Positions 21,701 to 31,956 of a stretch of 64,000 nucleotides of DNA are shown piece by piece; position 1 is the first letter of the stretch, and every line of letters starts with the position of its first letter. The notes below the pieces were generated by a model that was given only the letters and a program-made list of their open reading frames with translations, searched no databases and was not told where the DNA came from. Origin of the DNA: Lolium rigidum (taxonomy: Eukaryota; Streptophyta; Magnoliopsida; Poales; Poaceae); assembly GCF_022539505.1 (NCBI RefSeq), contig NC_061510.1, positions 100,270,292-100,334,291 of the forward strand, written 5' to 3'. Both the position numbers and the translations under genes were made by a program.

Positions 21701-24700
21701 TATTTTCTGATTAAGTTTGTTAGCTATTACAGTATAAGAGAAACAAGAGAAAGACAGAAAAGTAGCAAGCTTGCATCAAGCCCCCTCCCCCCCCCCCCCC
21801 CCCCTCCCCCCCCCTCCTCTTTGTTTCGGTTTGGCAAATACAAGCTATTGGCCAGTGTCTCTCTCTTGTTTGTCACTATCCTATATGTTGGCATTCTCAA
21901 TTAGTTGGACCAAAGCTGATGCATTCTTTTGTCGTGGAGTTTGTTTCATAAAGCGTCTTGTTTCAGGCACACTTTCTCATAAAGCGTCTTGTTTCAGGCA
22001 CACTTTCACAATTTCTCCCTCAGTGGTGACCACCTGCACGGTTAACACGTTGCGCGTGGTATAGTGGCATCCCCCAGGCCCACCTTATCTTCTTATTATT
22101 TCCCCCATACAACCTTCCTCTCACGCATTGAGGAGTGGGCTCTCCCCATGAAGGTGCAACAACATGGGGTGAACTTGTGGGACTTAGTGAACACCGGTGT
22201 TGGTGATCCACACGATGACCGGCGCACGCTCTATGCCATCCTGAGCGGAGTGCCCATGGAGCTTATGCGCACACCGTCCCTCAAGGTGATGGAGGAAGTG
22301 GTGTGGGACACACTAAAGACCATGCTTGTGGGCATCGAGCGTGTCTAGGAGGAGAAGGCGCATGCGCACCATACCGAGTTTGGAAAGCTCGCGTTCAGGG
22401 CCAATGAGACTTATACCCGCAAACTTTATGATGTAAATAGAAAAACTTGATGATAGAATACTAGAGAGCCAGTTGTTAATGTCTTATAGGCTATATTCCA
22501 CGAATAAATATTCCTTTGGAATGGAGAGACCTAGAGGAAGAACAACCTGCCGATACTAGTGAGAGCATCGAAGAACGTTTGGTATGCGCCTCACCGCCAT
22601 CACCAACGAACTTGAGCTCCTCAATGATCCTGCCACCAAGTACAAGCAGGTGACAAACCGTTGCCCTGCATGCTACGTTCGTACAAGAAGATGGTTGCAT
22701 CCATCTAGACTCTAGTCCATGCTTGATAAGAATACCATGTCCTGGCCTTGAGGAGCTAATCGGGTGGCTAGCCATGGTCAAGGAGCGGGGAGGGGGATGA
22801 TGTCGAGCCTAGCAACGGGTGCCTTCTCCTTATTGAGGAGGAGTGCGAAGAATGTCAACGCCAGCTTGATCATGGATGCGGTGGCAGAAAGTCCCCCAAC
22901 GACAAGAAAAAAATCCTAGAATGAGGACAATGCGTCGTCCAACAGAGGTACCGGTGGTGGATCCCGGGAGCACAAGAAAGGCACATGCCACCACTACACC
23001 ACGTAGGGGCACTTTGCTATGGAATGGCGCAAGGCCAAGAGGGGACGGGAGACGAACGCTGGTACCTGGACTACGGCACGTGCAACCACATGACGGGTTG
23101 CAAAAAATGGCTGACGATGATCTACTACTCTGTCAGGGGTAGTGTATGTCTCGGTGACAACACACATGCCTAGATCGTTGGCACGAGCGTGGTCATGTTC
23201 ACCTGTAGGGACGATGAACACCAACATTATCAATCTTGGGAAAGTGGATGAGATCGCCTACATGATGGTGAGGACGACGCGATGTGCATCTACGATCAAC
23301 GTCAGCAGCTGCTCAGCAGAGCACCATAGATGCGCAACCGCCTCTACACCATCACATTGCAGAAGGTGGCACAAGTCATCCTCCTGGCCAGGCGCGGATG
23401 TGGCATGCCCGCTTCAGCCACCTCCACCTCTGCACCCTATACGAGCTCGATGCCAAGCACATGGTTTGGGACATGCCTATCATCACGTGCATGGAGCAAT
23501 TATGAGAGGGCTATACCATCGGCAAACAACACCAAACCATGTTCCCACATGCAACATACCTTGTGCAATGTGGATTGGAGCTCGTGCATGACGACCTCTG
23601 CGGACCAATCTTCCTGGTGGCACTTGGAAGCAGCAAGTATTTCTTGTTGATCGTGGATGATCACATTATGTACATGTGGCTGGATTTATCCGTGTGAAGT
23701 ACGAAGCACTCGGTTTCATCAAATTGATTAAAGCCCACACCAAGAACGACAACGGTATGCGTGTGGGCGCGCTCTAGGATGACCGCGGTAGTGAGTTCAA
23801 ATCAAACGAGTTCGTGAGGTTCTGATGCGAAGAACACAACATGAAACACTTCACCACTGCTCCATACTCTCCAAAACAAAATAGGGTGGTGAACAAGACG
23901 GTCGTTGAGATAGCTCGGAGATTTCTCAAGAGGATGGGCATGCCAACTGTGTTCCGGGGAGAGGCCGTGCGGACGTGCACATCCTCAAGCACGCGCCAAC
24001 GAGGAGCCTGAACTGATGCACACAGTATGATGCATGAAAGGGGAGCAAGTCAAACATGCAGTACCAGGAGACATTCGGGTACATCCCCATATGAAGAATG
24101 TTGGGCTCGACGTCGCCAAATTTGTTGATCGTTTGAAGACGATGTTGTACATCGGCTACAAGGACGGCTCCAAGTTCTGCCACGTGATCTAGCCGCGAAA
24201 AAGTTGTCTGTCATGCGCGATGTCGTTTCGAAAGAGGATTTACCATGGCCGTGGAGCACGGACACCGGCATCGATCTACAGTCGTGGTTCAGTGTTGTCT
24301 ACGACATGGCGAGCCGCATCCAAAAGGAGATGTCTTTACAAAGCAACCCCACGATACCTTTGCTAGATGCGGTGGCCAAGGTGATGCCACACATGCCCAT
24401 GAAGTGCACTGGCGTCACTATAAAAACCTCATGCGCGCTCATGACAACACGCCCATGCTACCACCCTCGACTTTGCATGTTGTCCCTATGCCAACACTGC
24501 CTCCCACACATCCTATGAAGACCAGTGATATCCATGGGATCGTCATACCGGACACAAAGTACGCCGACGATGAATGGGACAAAAGTGGATTGTGCCTCAC
24601 GGTGGCCGAGAAGCCTGCATCAATGGAGCTATCGCTGGCCGATGCGACATGGCAACGAGTGATGCAATATGAGATAGAAATGATCTTCGACAATGACATG

Positions 24701-27700
24701 TGGGAATTAACTCCACTTCCGGCATGAAACCATGCAATTGTCCTAACTGGGTGTTCAAAGTAAAAAAAAAAGTAACATGGCGAGCAGATCGTCAAGCATA
24801 AGGCATGACTTATCACCAAGTGGTATGCACAACGTCAAGGTATCGACTTCAATGAGGTATTCGCTTGTGTCACCAGTCTGGAGACAATGAGGCTGCTGCT
24901 AGCCGTGGCTTCCCATACCGGCTGACAAGTATATGTGTTTTATCTGAAATGGTAAGTGTGAGTAAATCTTGGTATGTATATTGAAATAATTTGGCAGGTA
25001 GGTGTTGATGCATCATATTAATTTTTGGTATGTTATCCACCGTGAAGTGCATAAGGCACTTCAGGGTGTGATGTGCCACTTGGAATATACCTCCTTCTCT
25101 ATGTCGATGATTCTCGCTAACAGATCCCCTCTTTTCATGCCTCCTCTCTTTGGTCTTCTATCTCTCTCTCTCTCTCTCTCTCTCTCCAGACAAGTATATC
25201 TTGACACACAATATTTTGTGGCTCGTCCTATCTCACTTCAATATTTAGCATTATTTTCCTTTGCGTGGAGGATGTATCTATAACTTGTGACATCCCGAAC
25301 CAAGGTTTTAAAGGACTAATAGACAACACATACTAACAAGATGCATTTTATTTTATGAAAGGTCTCCAAAGTACATCTCCGCTACTTGCTATAGGATTTT
25401 GGGATGTATGCCCTCATGTGAAGTTTTGCGGAATGCCCATGTGTGAGAACAAAGTGTGCTAGAAATAAATGTGTTGGCTATGAGTCTAGTCTAGATCCCA
25501 GAGAGCTACAAGGGATAACCACCGCCAGCTGTAAGTGGCTGGGGTGTTACATTTGGTATGAGGTCCCACCATCGCAGAACATGGATGTGTTCTGGTATGG
25601 GGCATAAACATATGGTGCATGTGCCACCACTAAACACATGGAAATGTGCCAAGAAGAAATGTTCTGTGTTGTGTTGGTCTTCTAGGGGAAGGGGATGTAT
25701 GTGGCATCCCAACCTAAGGCTTTAAAAGGATTGTTTCACTACTCATACTAACAAGATGCATCTTTATTTCTGGAATATCATCTTCAATGAACCTCTTAGT
25801 TGGGCGTGCTTGGCTAGGGGAAATTTGGGATGAGTAATCTCATGAGAATTTTTCCTCGCTGCGCATAAGTGATCATAAAGTGTGCTAGAAAGACTTGCTT
25901 TTGTCCGTGGAGCCAACCTAGATCCCAGAGAGCTATTGAAGATAACCACTGCTAGCCCATTGTGGTTGGGGTGTAACACACTCACTTAGGGAGCAATGTC
26001 TCTATCTTCATGAGTTTTTGGATTGGGCTCATTGATGTCATTGCAACACCTAGTTTTCCACAAAGACCATATGTTGGAGAAGTATATTTGTTGATGGTAG
26101 AAGTCTGCATACCGACGTTTTATGCTCCCAAAGCTCTTGTTATGAGTATCTTTTGGCGCTTGATAAGACTCTATCTCGAATCTTGAGGGAGATCGAGGGT
26201 TTGTTTATTTCCTTCCATTTGCTCTAGCTAATCAGGATGGATTCAATAATTATTTTTATCATGATGCTATTGATATGTTGGTTGTCTGAACCGAAATTTA
26301 TCCAATCAGCCCTTCTTTGCACAACATAAACTATGGATCTATGCTTTGGGCCATGAAACATATATATTGTATGGTTCATCTAGTGACGATGCCAAGGATA
26401 GTACGATAGATCAAGGGTGATTATACATGTTGTGTTTGAAAAGAGATGAACATTTGGACCTGTAGGGCCAACAAAGAGGGGAGACAATGACTAAGAGGAT
26501 TGACAGAATATATGGAGGTGGTTCATTGCATGGATATGAATTGTGTGTATGTAATTACGTGAAACTCATAGGAGCTACGTGCATACATATTGTGGTTGAC
26601 TACATATGCATGGTAGCAACAAAAGTTGGAAGTATATATGCAATAAGTTGGTATCTTACCAGACAACAAAGACATTCCACTATGTACTTTTATTTGTCAC
26701 ATTACTGTGTGGAAGGGTTTATAACCATATGGAGATAGTTTCCCAAAATGATTTCTTTTACTTGTCTACTAAGGTAAGATGAAAACGGGAGGCGGGTCGT
26801 AGGCCAACATGACAACACTCACTATTGTTCTCTACTATCTTTGTATAGGATTATCATAGGGATTGGTGAAAGGTTAATAATAACATATGGTTGTATTATC
26901 CTATACACATTCAAAATGGGAGGGATCTCTCTCACGAAATATAACCGCATACAATTCTATGTAACATATGGTTTCCAACATACATTTCCCTTGCAATTTT
27001 TCCACCATCTACCTCATAAGACCATGATCGCATAGCTGTTAAGCCATGCATCTCATCGGAGTTGGAATGGGAATGTCCGAGATTGAAAGATAGTTGAATC
27101 CATATACCTCAATTAAAAAGGTTACAAGATTCATAAGAGAGAGAAATACATATGGAGACTGCGAAGGTATCGTATCGAAATGAAGAAGGGATGCTAAAAA
27201 GCTAATTTATTGAGATTCTAGTGAACATGTGTCAACAATATTTCAAGTGATTATAGTATGCATCTCCAAGGGCAATGGGTTTCGTCAGGATTACTACTTC
27301 AGATGTGTTGATTTTATTGGGCTCCGGTTCCACCGCCAGGGCTTCTTCACGGGCTGGCGCTTGCTGGTCTTCTTTTTGGTGGAGTCGTTGTATTTGTCCA
27401 TGGCTTCCCGGGTAGGAGGCGTGCTCCTCGGCCCGGGCACATTTATCTGCCAGAGAAAATAACTCAGAAGTGGTGTCGAGATCTCTCGTGTTATTTTTCT
27501 CCCTCGTACGAGGGTCCCAGGTGACCACATGGTAGGCGGACACAATGGCTTCTGGAATGATCTTGGGTATAGTGTGTAGCACTTGAAAGAACCATTGCAT
27601 AAACTTGCTCAGGTTCTCTCCAGACTTATGTGAAAGCTTGTGGAGTCGCTGACGGTCCTTGGGGTTTGCACCTCCTCGAGGAAGTTGACGTTGTTGATTC

Positions 27701-30700
27701 TTCGTTCTCCCTGGGCGGCCTTGTTGTAAGGTCGCACCCGGGAAGACCCGGACTTGAGCTTTGTAGGCAACACTGCCTCAGCCCCCCTAAGACCAAGGAG
27801 AAAAGTGTTTCATCTGTGGTCGACCTAAATGGTTTATGATGCAAAGGAGAATGACATAGAGAGAATCATCTTTACTAGATGAGATTGAGTTAGTATGCTC
27901 CCATGTAATCTTATTTTTCCACTTTGTGTCCACCTCGCCAGTGAACACAAAGTATATTACCTATGGAAACTTGTAACATTTTGTGCACTTCTCTGCTGAA
28001 CAGACTGTAAGGGAATGGATCTCTCCCTATATTGATATAAACCTAAGTGGAGATGAGTTGATCATTTACGTTGAATGAATGTTATCCGCCTTCAGTGGGC
28101 CCAAGGAGAAGATGGATTCTCCCATCACGTCATCTTTGGCCACATATGGTGTACTTTCAAACGTTTATTTCATCACCACATATACCATTGGAGCAATAAT
28201 TTGGAATTTCGCGTCAAGAGGAGATGATAGGACCCAATAATTTATGCTCCAAAATGAACTACCTAATCTAGACCGATGAAGATGCGCTTAGTGCAATTCA
28301 ACCATTAGACTATCTCCAAGTCCTTAGTACTAAACAATCAATTGTGCCATCTATAGTAACTTTCATAATAACATGTACTAATGGGGAGTAACAACGTGGC
28401 ATATTGTGTCAAGGAGAAACTATAGTACAAAATAATAAACATTTCAAAATTAAGCACCTCCATAGAGTCGTACCCAAGTTTACAAAGATGCACCACCACA
28501 ATTCTAGACCACTAGGCCATCTCGAAGTCCTCGATATTACCTGACTAAAAATGTTCCCCACATTATGATTCTTTTTATATTAATTTTTCTAAATGCTTTG
28601 TACCAGTTACGATGAAGGTAGTGTCTTGCACCTCGGTCCCGCTAATGGGGAGCTAAGCCGCTTTAACATGGCAATTTTCTCAAAATCGTGATTCTGAATC
28701 GGATCATAACCCCTATGGCAGGTTCACAAATCGTAGATCATAATTGTGCGATTCATAATATGATGTACTCTATTTGCTAGAATCGTAGAGACAATTCATT
28801 CAGTTTGGATCATTAAGTCTTATAATCGCATGATAGAATGACAATTCGAGCAAACTTGTAACCTTATATCCCTGATTGACTCAGACACCCATGTTAAATA
28901 TTTGTGTTATTCCTCTCTCCATATATCTTGCCAAATTAAAAATCCATATAAGAATTATTTTCTTTAAGTTTGATGCTCATGCCAATATTTGGTTTACGCA
29001 CAAAGCTAGGTCGCTGCATTGAAATAAAACTACTGATATAACCAACATATGTATAGTCAGTTGAGTTGGGCGTTCAATAGGCACGTGTTGTCTATGAATG
29101 TAATGCACCTAACCATTTTACCCAAACAGATAAGCTAATGAAGAAGTTTGGGTAATAAATTTGGACACTCTCCTCACATGTAGGGCCTTTTAAGCTGGAT
29201 GTGGGATCGAAATAGGCCGTAACTATTACTAGTAGTAGTTTGTTGACCGTGCGAAATTAAGTCTTGTTTTCTTATCGTATGGAAACGTAGGGGAGTCACT
29301 GATGCCGCGATAGAGTAGGCGTTTGTGTTTGTGGAGTTCTTGTCCCTTATGTTCGCACTCGGGACATGCTTGTAAATCTTATTCTACCTTCTATAACATT
29401 ATGGTACGCGTTCGCGTACTCTCGAAAAAAAAGAAATTAAGTCTTGTTTTCTTACCGTATGGAAACGTATGCACCTAACTACTCTACCCAAAATTTTAAG
29501 ATTATGAAGTAGGATGGCCAATATATTTTAACACCCCCTCACTTGAATCTCTTAGGGGCATACAATGCACCGAGTCAACAATAAACTTTTTGTAAGGACT
29601 AATTTTGAATGGAAGCATCTGATTAAGTAGAAATATTGTATGTTAACGAATTTTGGCCAATGAAAATGAGGACTCACATCCTATTAGGCCCAATTCTTTT
29701 CGGTTTCTAGAAGGGCTTCTCCCAGAAGCTCGGTAAGACTAATTTACAAGTTTAAACAAATTTGGGAGACATGCTTCTAAAAGAGGCTGAGAGAAGGGAG
29801 CTTTTGGGAGAAGGCATCCTAGAAGCAGAAAAGAAGTCACCCTTACTTGCCCATTAGAGGAAATGTTAACGGGGTGGGATAGCATCTTGGATCAAGCTAA
29901 CACAGTCAAATACTCGAAGTTGCCCCCCCCCCCCGCCCTCCAATGTTGTGGATCAAAATTGGCCATTACAAGGAGAAGAAGACGCCTTCAGGGCCGACTA
30001 GAGTGAGGTTTCGAACCCATTGAAGGACCACATATCCCCTTGGATGTGCTATCATGAATGTTCATATGGTGGAATGAGTGGTAGCAATGAACAAAACCAC
30101 ATATCCTATATGTAGTTAACATCATACAATATCAAAAAGGAATTTCTTAGGACATAATTATCTAACAATCGTTGATCTTTCTACTCAAAAGCATTCCTTG
30201 GCTTTGTTATATTTATAAGAAGTCTAATATGTTTGTTCAAAGTTTATTCCAATCAGCTATGGAACCACACTAGCATGTCTAGTTCTTAAGGGTTTTAAGG
30301 ATTTCTTATTTTATCATTATTTATCGCATGGTTGTCAACTTAACGAACAAGAAATGCTAATGGTTGCAAATTCAGATGTTTTCACTTTTATAATCACCTA
30401 AAACAATGATTTCACATTGCGTTGACATATATTGCTCTAAATCTGCATTTGGGCTTGGTTGTCCATGTAAATTAGGTTTGTTCCTTTGCTTTTGGTGGTT
30501 TTCTGATGTATTTCCCTGTGAGCTTAGGCGCACCACTGTTAGCTAAATCTAATCATGACTGATCTGCTTACCATGTCATACAAACAGTAAGCTTTATACT
30601 TATTGAATTGAAGTTATAGGATCCCCGACTATGCGAAATACGTACACATCATGCGGTACCTAGAGCTATGTAATTTAGTATGCTATTGCACCTACCTAGT

Positions 30701-31956
30701 TGGTAGTTACTACTAATTTTTCGTTTTTATAGTAAGTAGCCAATAGACACCGGACATGGTGCTTTTGCTCCTCAGTGCATATGCTTCCTTTATTTAGAAT
30801 ACATTTTAAACGCATAAAAATATCAAAAAATCCAAAGTAAAATGTTACGCGTACATCTCAACATCATTTCGTGTTCATGAAGTTGCTTCAAGAAAAAGCG
30901 AGTTGTTATGTGGCCTGTGCAAAAAATACAAGAATATCATTTTACTATGAAACTATAAGTGATGATGTAGAATATGCAGATATGCGGGCTAAGAAAATTC
31001 TCTGAAATTTTTAATATTTTGAAATTCATTTTTTGGGTAAAAGGGAGCATATGCATATGGGATCAAAAGTGCATTTCCGATAGACACCAAAAAATTTGAT
31101 GTATGACATTGTTACTAGAATTGTTCAGTGGTATGCTAGCTTCCCTTGCAGGTCTATTTTCGGCAAGTTTTTTGAACAGCTAGATTGCAGGAATACTTTA
31201 TCTTACTTGGAATTACTGAAGATATTATCTGTAAAACCCTGAGTATCTGGCGACTATACTTATGAAAATATTTTTTCGTTTGGTCAAGGTGAACTCCTAT
31301 CCTTTTATCAGTGTTACCTTTAGCAAGGATGTTATTATGTACTGTTGTATTATCATTGATGGCATATTGATGGTTCATACCGTAAAAACACAAATAAAGG
31401 TTCATTTGGACGTTCTTCTTTGCTTATGAAATATTTTTTGAGCAGGGTACTTGCTTGCTTTGATGGATATGTGGGCGTTGTTCCCCTGCATATTTTCAAA
31501 AGAGAAATAGCATATATTCCAGTTATTTTACGGAGTTTGTTCATTTCTAGAACAGTTATATTTTTGTTTAGTACATACTATTTGTTCTGATGCTTCCGGT
31601 ATTTGATTTCATGCTGACACTGAACTACACTCGCAGGGCACAGGCTCCTGAAGCCTGCAGTGATCTGTGACCCAGAGATTACCATAACCACCAGGTCGGA
31701 GGAGGACGACTGCCTGATCCTCGCGAGCGACGGTCTATGGGACGCGGTCTCGAACCAGGTGGCCTGTGACATCGCCTGGGAATGCCTTGAAGATATGAGC
31801 AATGAAGCCGCTCAGTACGGTGGCAGCGCACTGGTCGGACCAGATGAAGATGAATGGTGTGTCGACGCTGCGATCGTCCTCACGAGGCTCGCCCTCGCCA
31901 GGGGCAGCCGAGATGACATCAGCGTGGTCGTTGTTGATCTGAAGATGATGGGTTAG
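18733..31956 (+). CDS. Protein phosphatase 2C, clade-A-like (four exons, 367 aa)
   Basis: Mg/Mn-dependent Ser/Thr phosphatase. Exons 18733-19095, 19238-19549, 19645-19753 and 31637-31956 join in frame through GT..AG introns and end in TAG. PP2C motifs in order are RGRKIIED (84-91; the metal-linked Glu-Asp is kept), FAVFDGHGG (111-119), GSTAVV (186-191), NCGDSR (203-208), LAMSRAL (255-261), [11 protein letters not shown] (287-297) and [11 protein letters not shown] (351-361). The overall pattern, with the [10 protein letters not shown] and LTRLALARG blocks, resembles plant clade A (ABI1/HAB1-type) enzymes that inhibit SnRK2 kinases. Two departures stand out: Tyr245 is at the Trp-lock position (YYDG, not YWDG), and His263 follows SRALG where Asp is usual. 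The N-terminus is short and Arg/Ala/Ser-rich. Met24 is an alternative start. Intron 3 is 11,883 bp of mostly transposon DNA. Upstream ACGT elements suggest ABA control. Coding integrity is good; transcription is not shown. Confidence 0.82.
19941..21423. mobile_element. PIF/Harbinger-type element carrying a captured ORF
   Basis: 1,483 bp. The ends gggcatctccagcggc and gccgctggagatgccc are perfect 16-bp inverted repeats, flanked by a 3-bp target duplication TAA (19938-19940 and 21424-21426), as expected for PIF/Harbinger. No transposase is present; the only long ORF is on the minus strand, so it is non-autonomous. Confidence 0.88.
20098..20980 (-). pseudogene. ORF of unknown function inside the Harbinger element, with a UIM-like motif
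   Basis: An open frame of 253 codons runs from 20859 to 20098. The likely original start is upstream at about 20979 ([15 protein letters not shown]...), in a frame that joins this one near 20790 through a one-base shift. The protein is Arg-rich at the N-terminus, then very acidic (Asp/Glu run at about residues 95-128), then [17 protein letters not shown] (141-157), which fits the ubiquitin-interacting-motif consensus (acidic cluster, hydrophobic-x-x-Ala-x-x-x-Ser-x-x-acidic). A Pro-rich tail follows. I recognise no transposase or DNA-binding domain. It may be a captured host gene fragment or an accessory ORF of this element family. Confidence 0.5.
21781..21818 (+). repeat. Poly-C tract
   Basis: Runs of C5, C18 and C9 separated by single T. 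The opposite strand is G-rich and could form a G-quadruplex; it is also a likely site of assembly or sequencing length error. Confidence 0.85.
21947..22008 (+). repeat. Two tandem 31-bp repeats
   Basis: cataaagcgtcttgtttcag... occurs at 21947 and again at 21978, nearly perfect over 31 bases. It lies between the poly-C tract and the start of the Copia gag-like sequence. Confidence 0.85.
22100..24925 (+). pseudogene. Copia-type gag-pol polyprotein, heavily decayed
   Basis: Fragments appear in the correct Copia order. They are a gag-like piece (about 22130-22350), a protease-like [13 protein letters not shown] (about 23060; the active-site Asp-Thr/Ser-Gly is changed), and a GAG-pre-integrase stretch [16 protein letters not shown] (about 23400). 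Then come integrase core pieces including [12 protein letters not shown] and [20 protein letters not shown] (about 23780-23920), and reverse-transcriptase start pieces including [23 protein letters not shown] and [14 protein letters not shown] (about 24640-24870). The frame changes many times, stops are frequent, and the sequence ends before the catalytic YVDD. LTRs were not identified; 21427-22020 may contain LTR remains. Confidence 0.75.
25156..25187 (+). repeat. (TC)n microsatellite
   Basis: About 15 TC units at 25156-25187. Confidence 0.9.
25286..25978 (+). mobile_element. TRIM-like miniature LTR retrotransposon
   Basis: Two diverged direct repeats, 25286-25551 (266 bp, TGTGACATCCC...GGGTGTTACA) and 25700-25978 (279 bp, TGTGGCATCCC...GGGTGTAACA), flank only 148 bases. 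Directly inside the first repeat is tttggtatgaggtccc, a degraded form of the Met-tRNA primer-binding phrase TGGTATCAGAGC. Directly before the second is the polypurine tract aggggaaggggatg. No ORF is present. This matches the terminal-repeat-retrotransposon-in-miniature structure. The flanking pentamers do not match clearly, so the element is old or the ends are slightly misplaced. Confidence 0.65.
25984..27228. other. Intronic sequence with no recognised feature
   Basis: AT-rich. Frames such as 26487-26738 and 26841-27035 give proteins I do not recognise, with no motif. Confidence 0.4.
27232..27844 (-). pseudogene. Gypsy gag fragment
   Basis: On the minus strand, 27600-27232 reads as the end of a Gypsy gag core: [20 protein letters not shown], then [14 protein letters not shown], the usual gag phrase before the zinc knuckle. 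27844-27626, in another frame, contains the preceding gag sequence (…[20 protein letters not shown]…). Only part of gag remains, with frameshifts. No LTRs are adjacent, so this is a deletion remnant in the PP2C intron. Confidence 0.65.
27850..29252. other. Intronic sequence with no recognised feature
   Basis: No coding frame, repeat boundary or RNA gene could be supported here. Confidence 0.4.
29253..29469 (+). mobile_element. 5'-truncated LINE 3' end with 37-bp target-site duplication
   Basis: A 143-bp insert (29290-29432) ends in A8. It is flanked by direct repeats of 37 bases (29253-29289 and 29433-29469) that differ at one position (T/C). The insert's end, 'ggtacgcgttcgcgtactctcg' then A8, resembles 3' ends of plant L1-type LINEs. 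Long target duplications plus a poly(A) tail are the signature of target-primed reverse transcription. Confidence 0.8.
29687..29842. mobile_element. Tourist/Harbinger-like foldback MITE
   Basis: 156 bp. The first about 45 bases (ggcccaattcttttcgg...) and the last about 45 bases are imperfect inverted repeats. It is flanked by TTA at 29684-29686 and 29843-29845, the PIF/Harbinger target size and sequence. Confidence 0.7.
29846..30742. other. Intronic sequence with no recognised feature
   Basis: Only a short C-rich run near 29924 stands out. No coding signal. Confidence 0.4.
30752..31079. mobile_element. Mutator-type MITE, copy 1
   Basis: 328 bp between perfect 9-bp direct repeats ATAGACACC (30743-30751 and 31080-31088). 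The ends ggacatggtgcttttgctcc and ggatcaaaagtgcatttccg are imperfect inverted repeats. It contains the 'gtgcatatgc' and 'gggagcatatgc' phrases shared with the element at 34000. A 9-bp duplication is diagnostic of Mutator-like transposition. Confidence 0.75.

Larger units (their letters stand above)
19754..31636 (+). other. Intron 3 of the PP2C gene (11.9 kb)
   Basis: Opens with GTACAT after the first base of a Gly codon (phase 1) and closes with CTCGCAG. It contains, in order, a Harbinger element, a Copia pseudogene, a TRIM-like element, a Gypsy gag fragment, a truncated LINE, a Tourist-like MITE and a Mutator-type MITE. Introns 1 (142 bp) and 2 (95 bp) are small, so the length of intron 3 is due to insertions. 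Confidence 0.8.
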
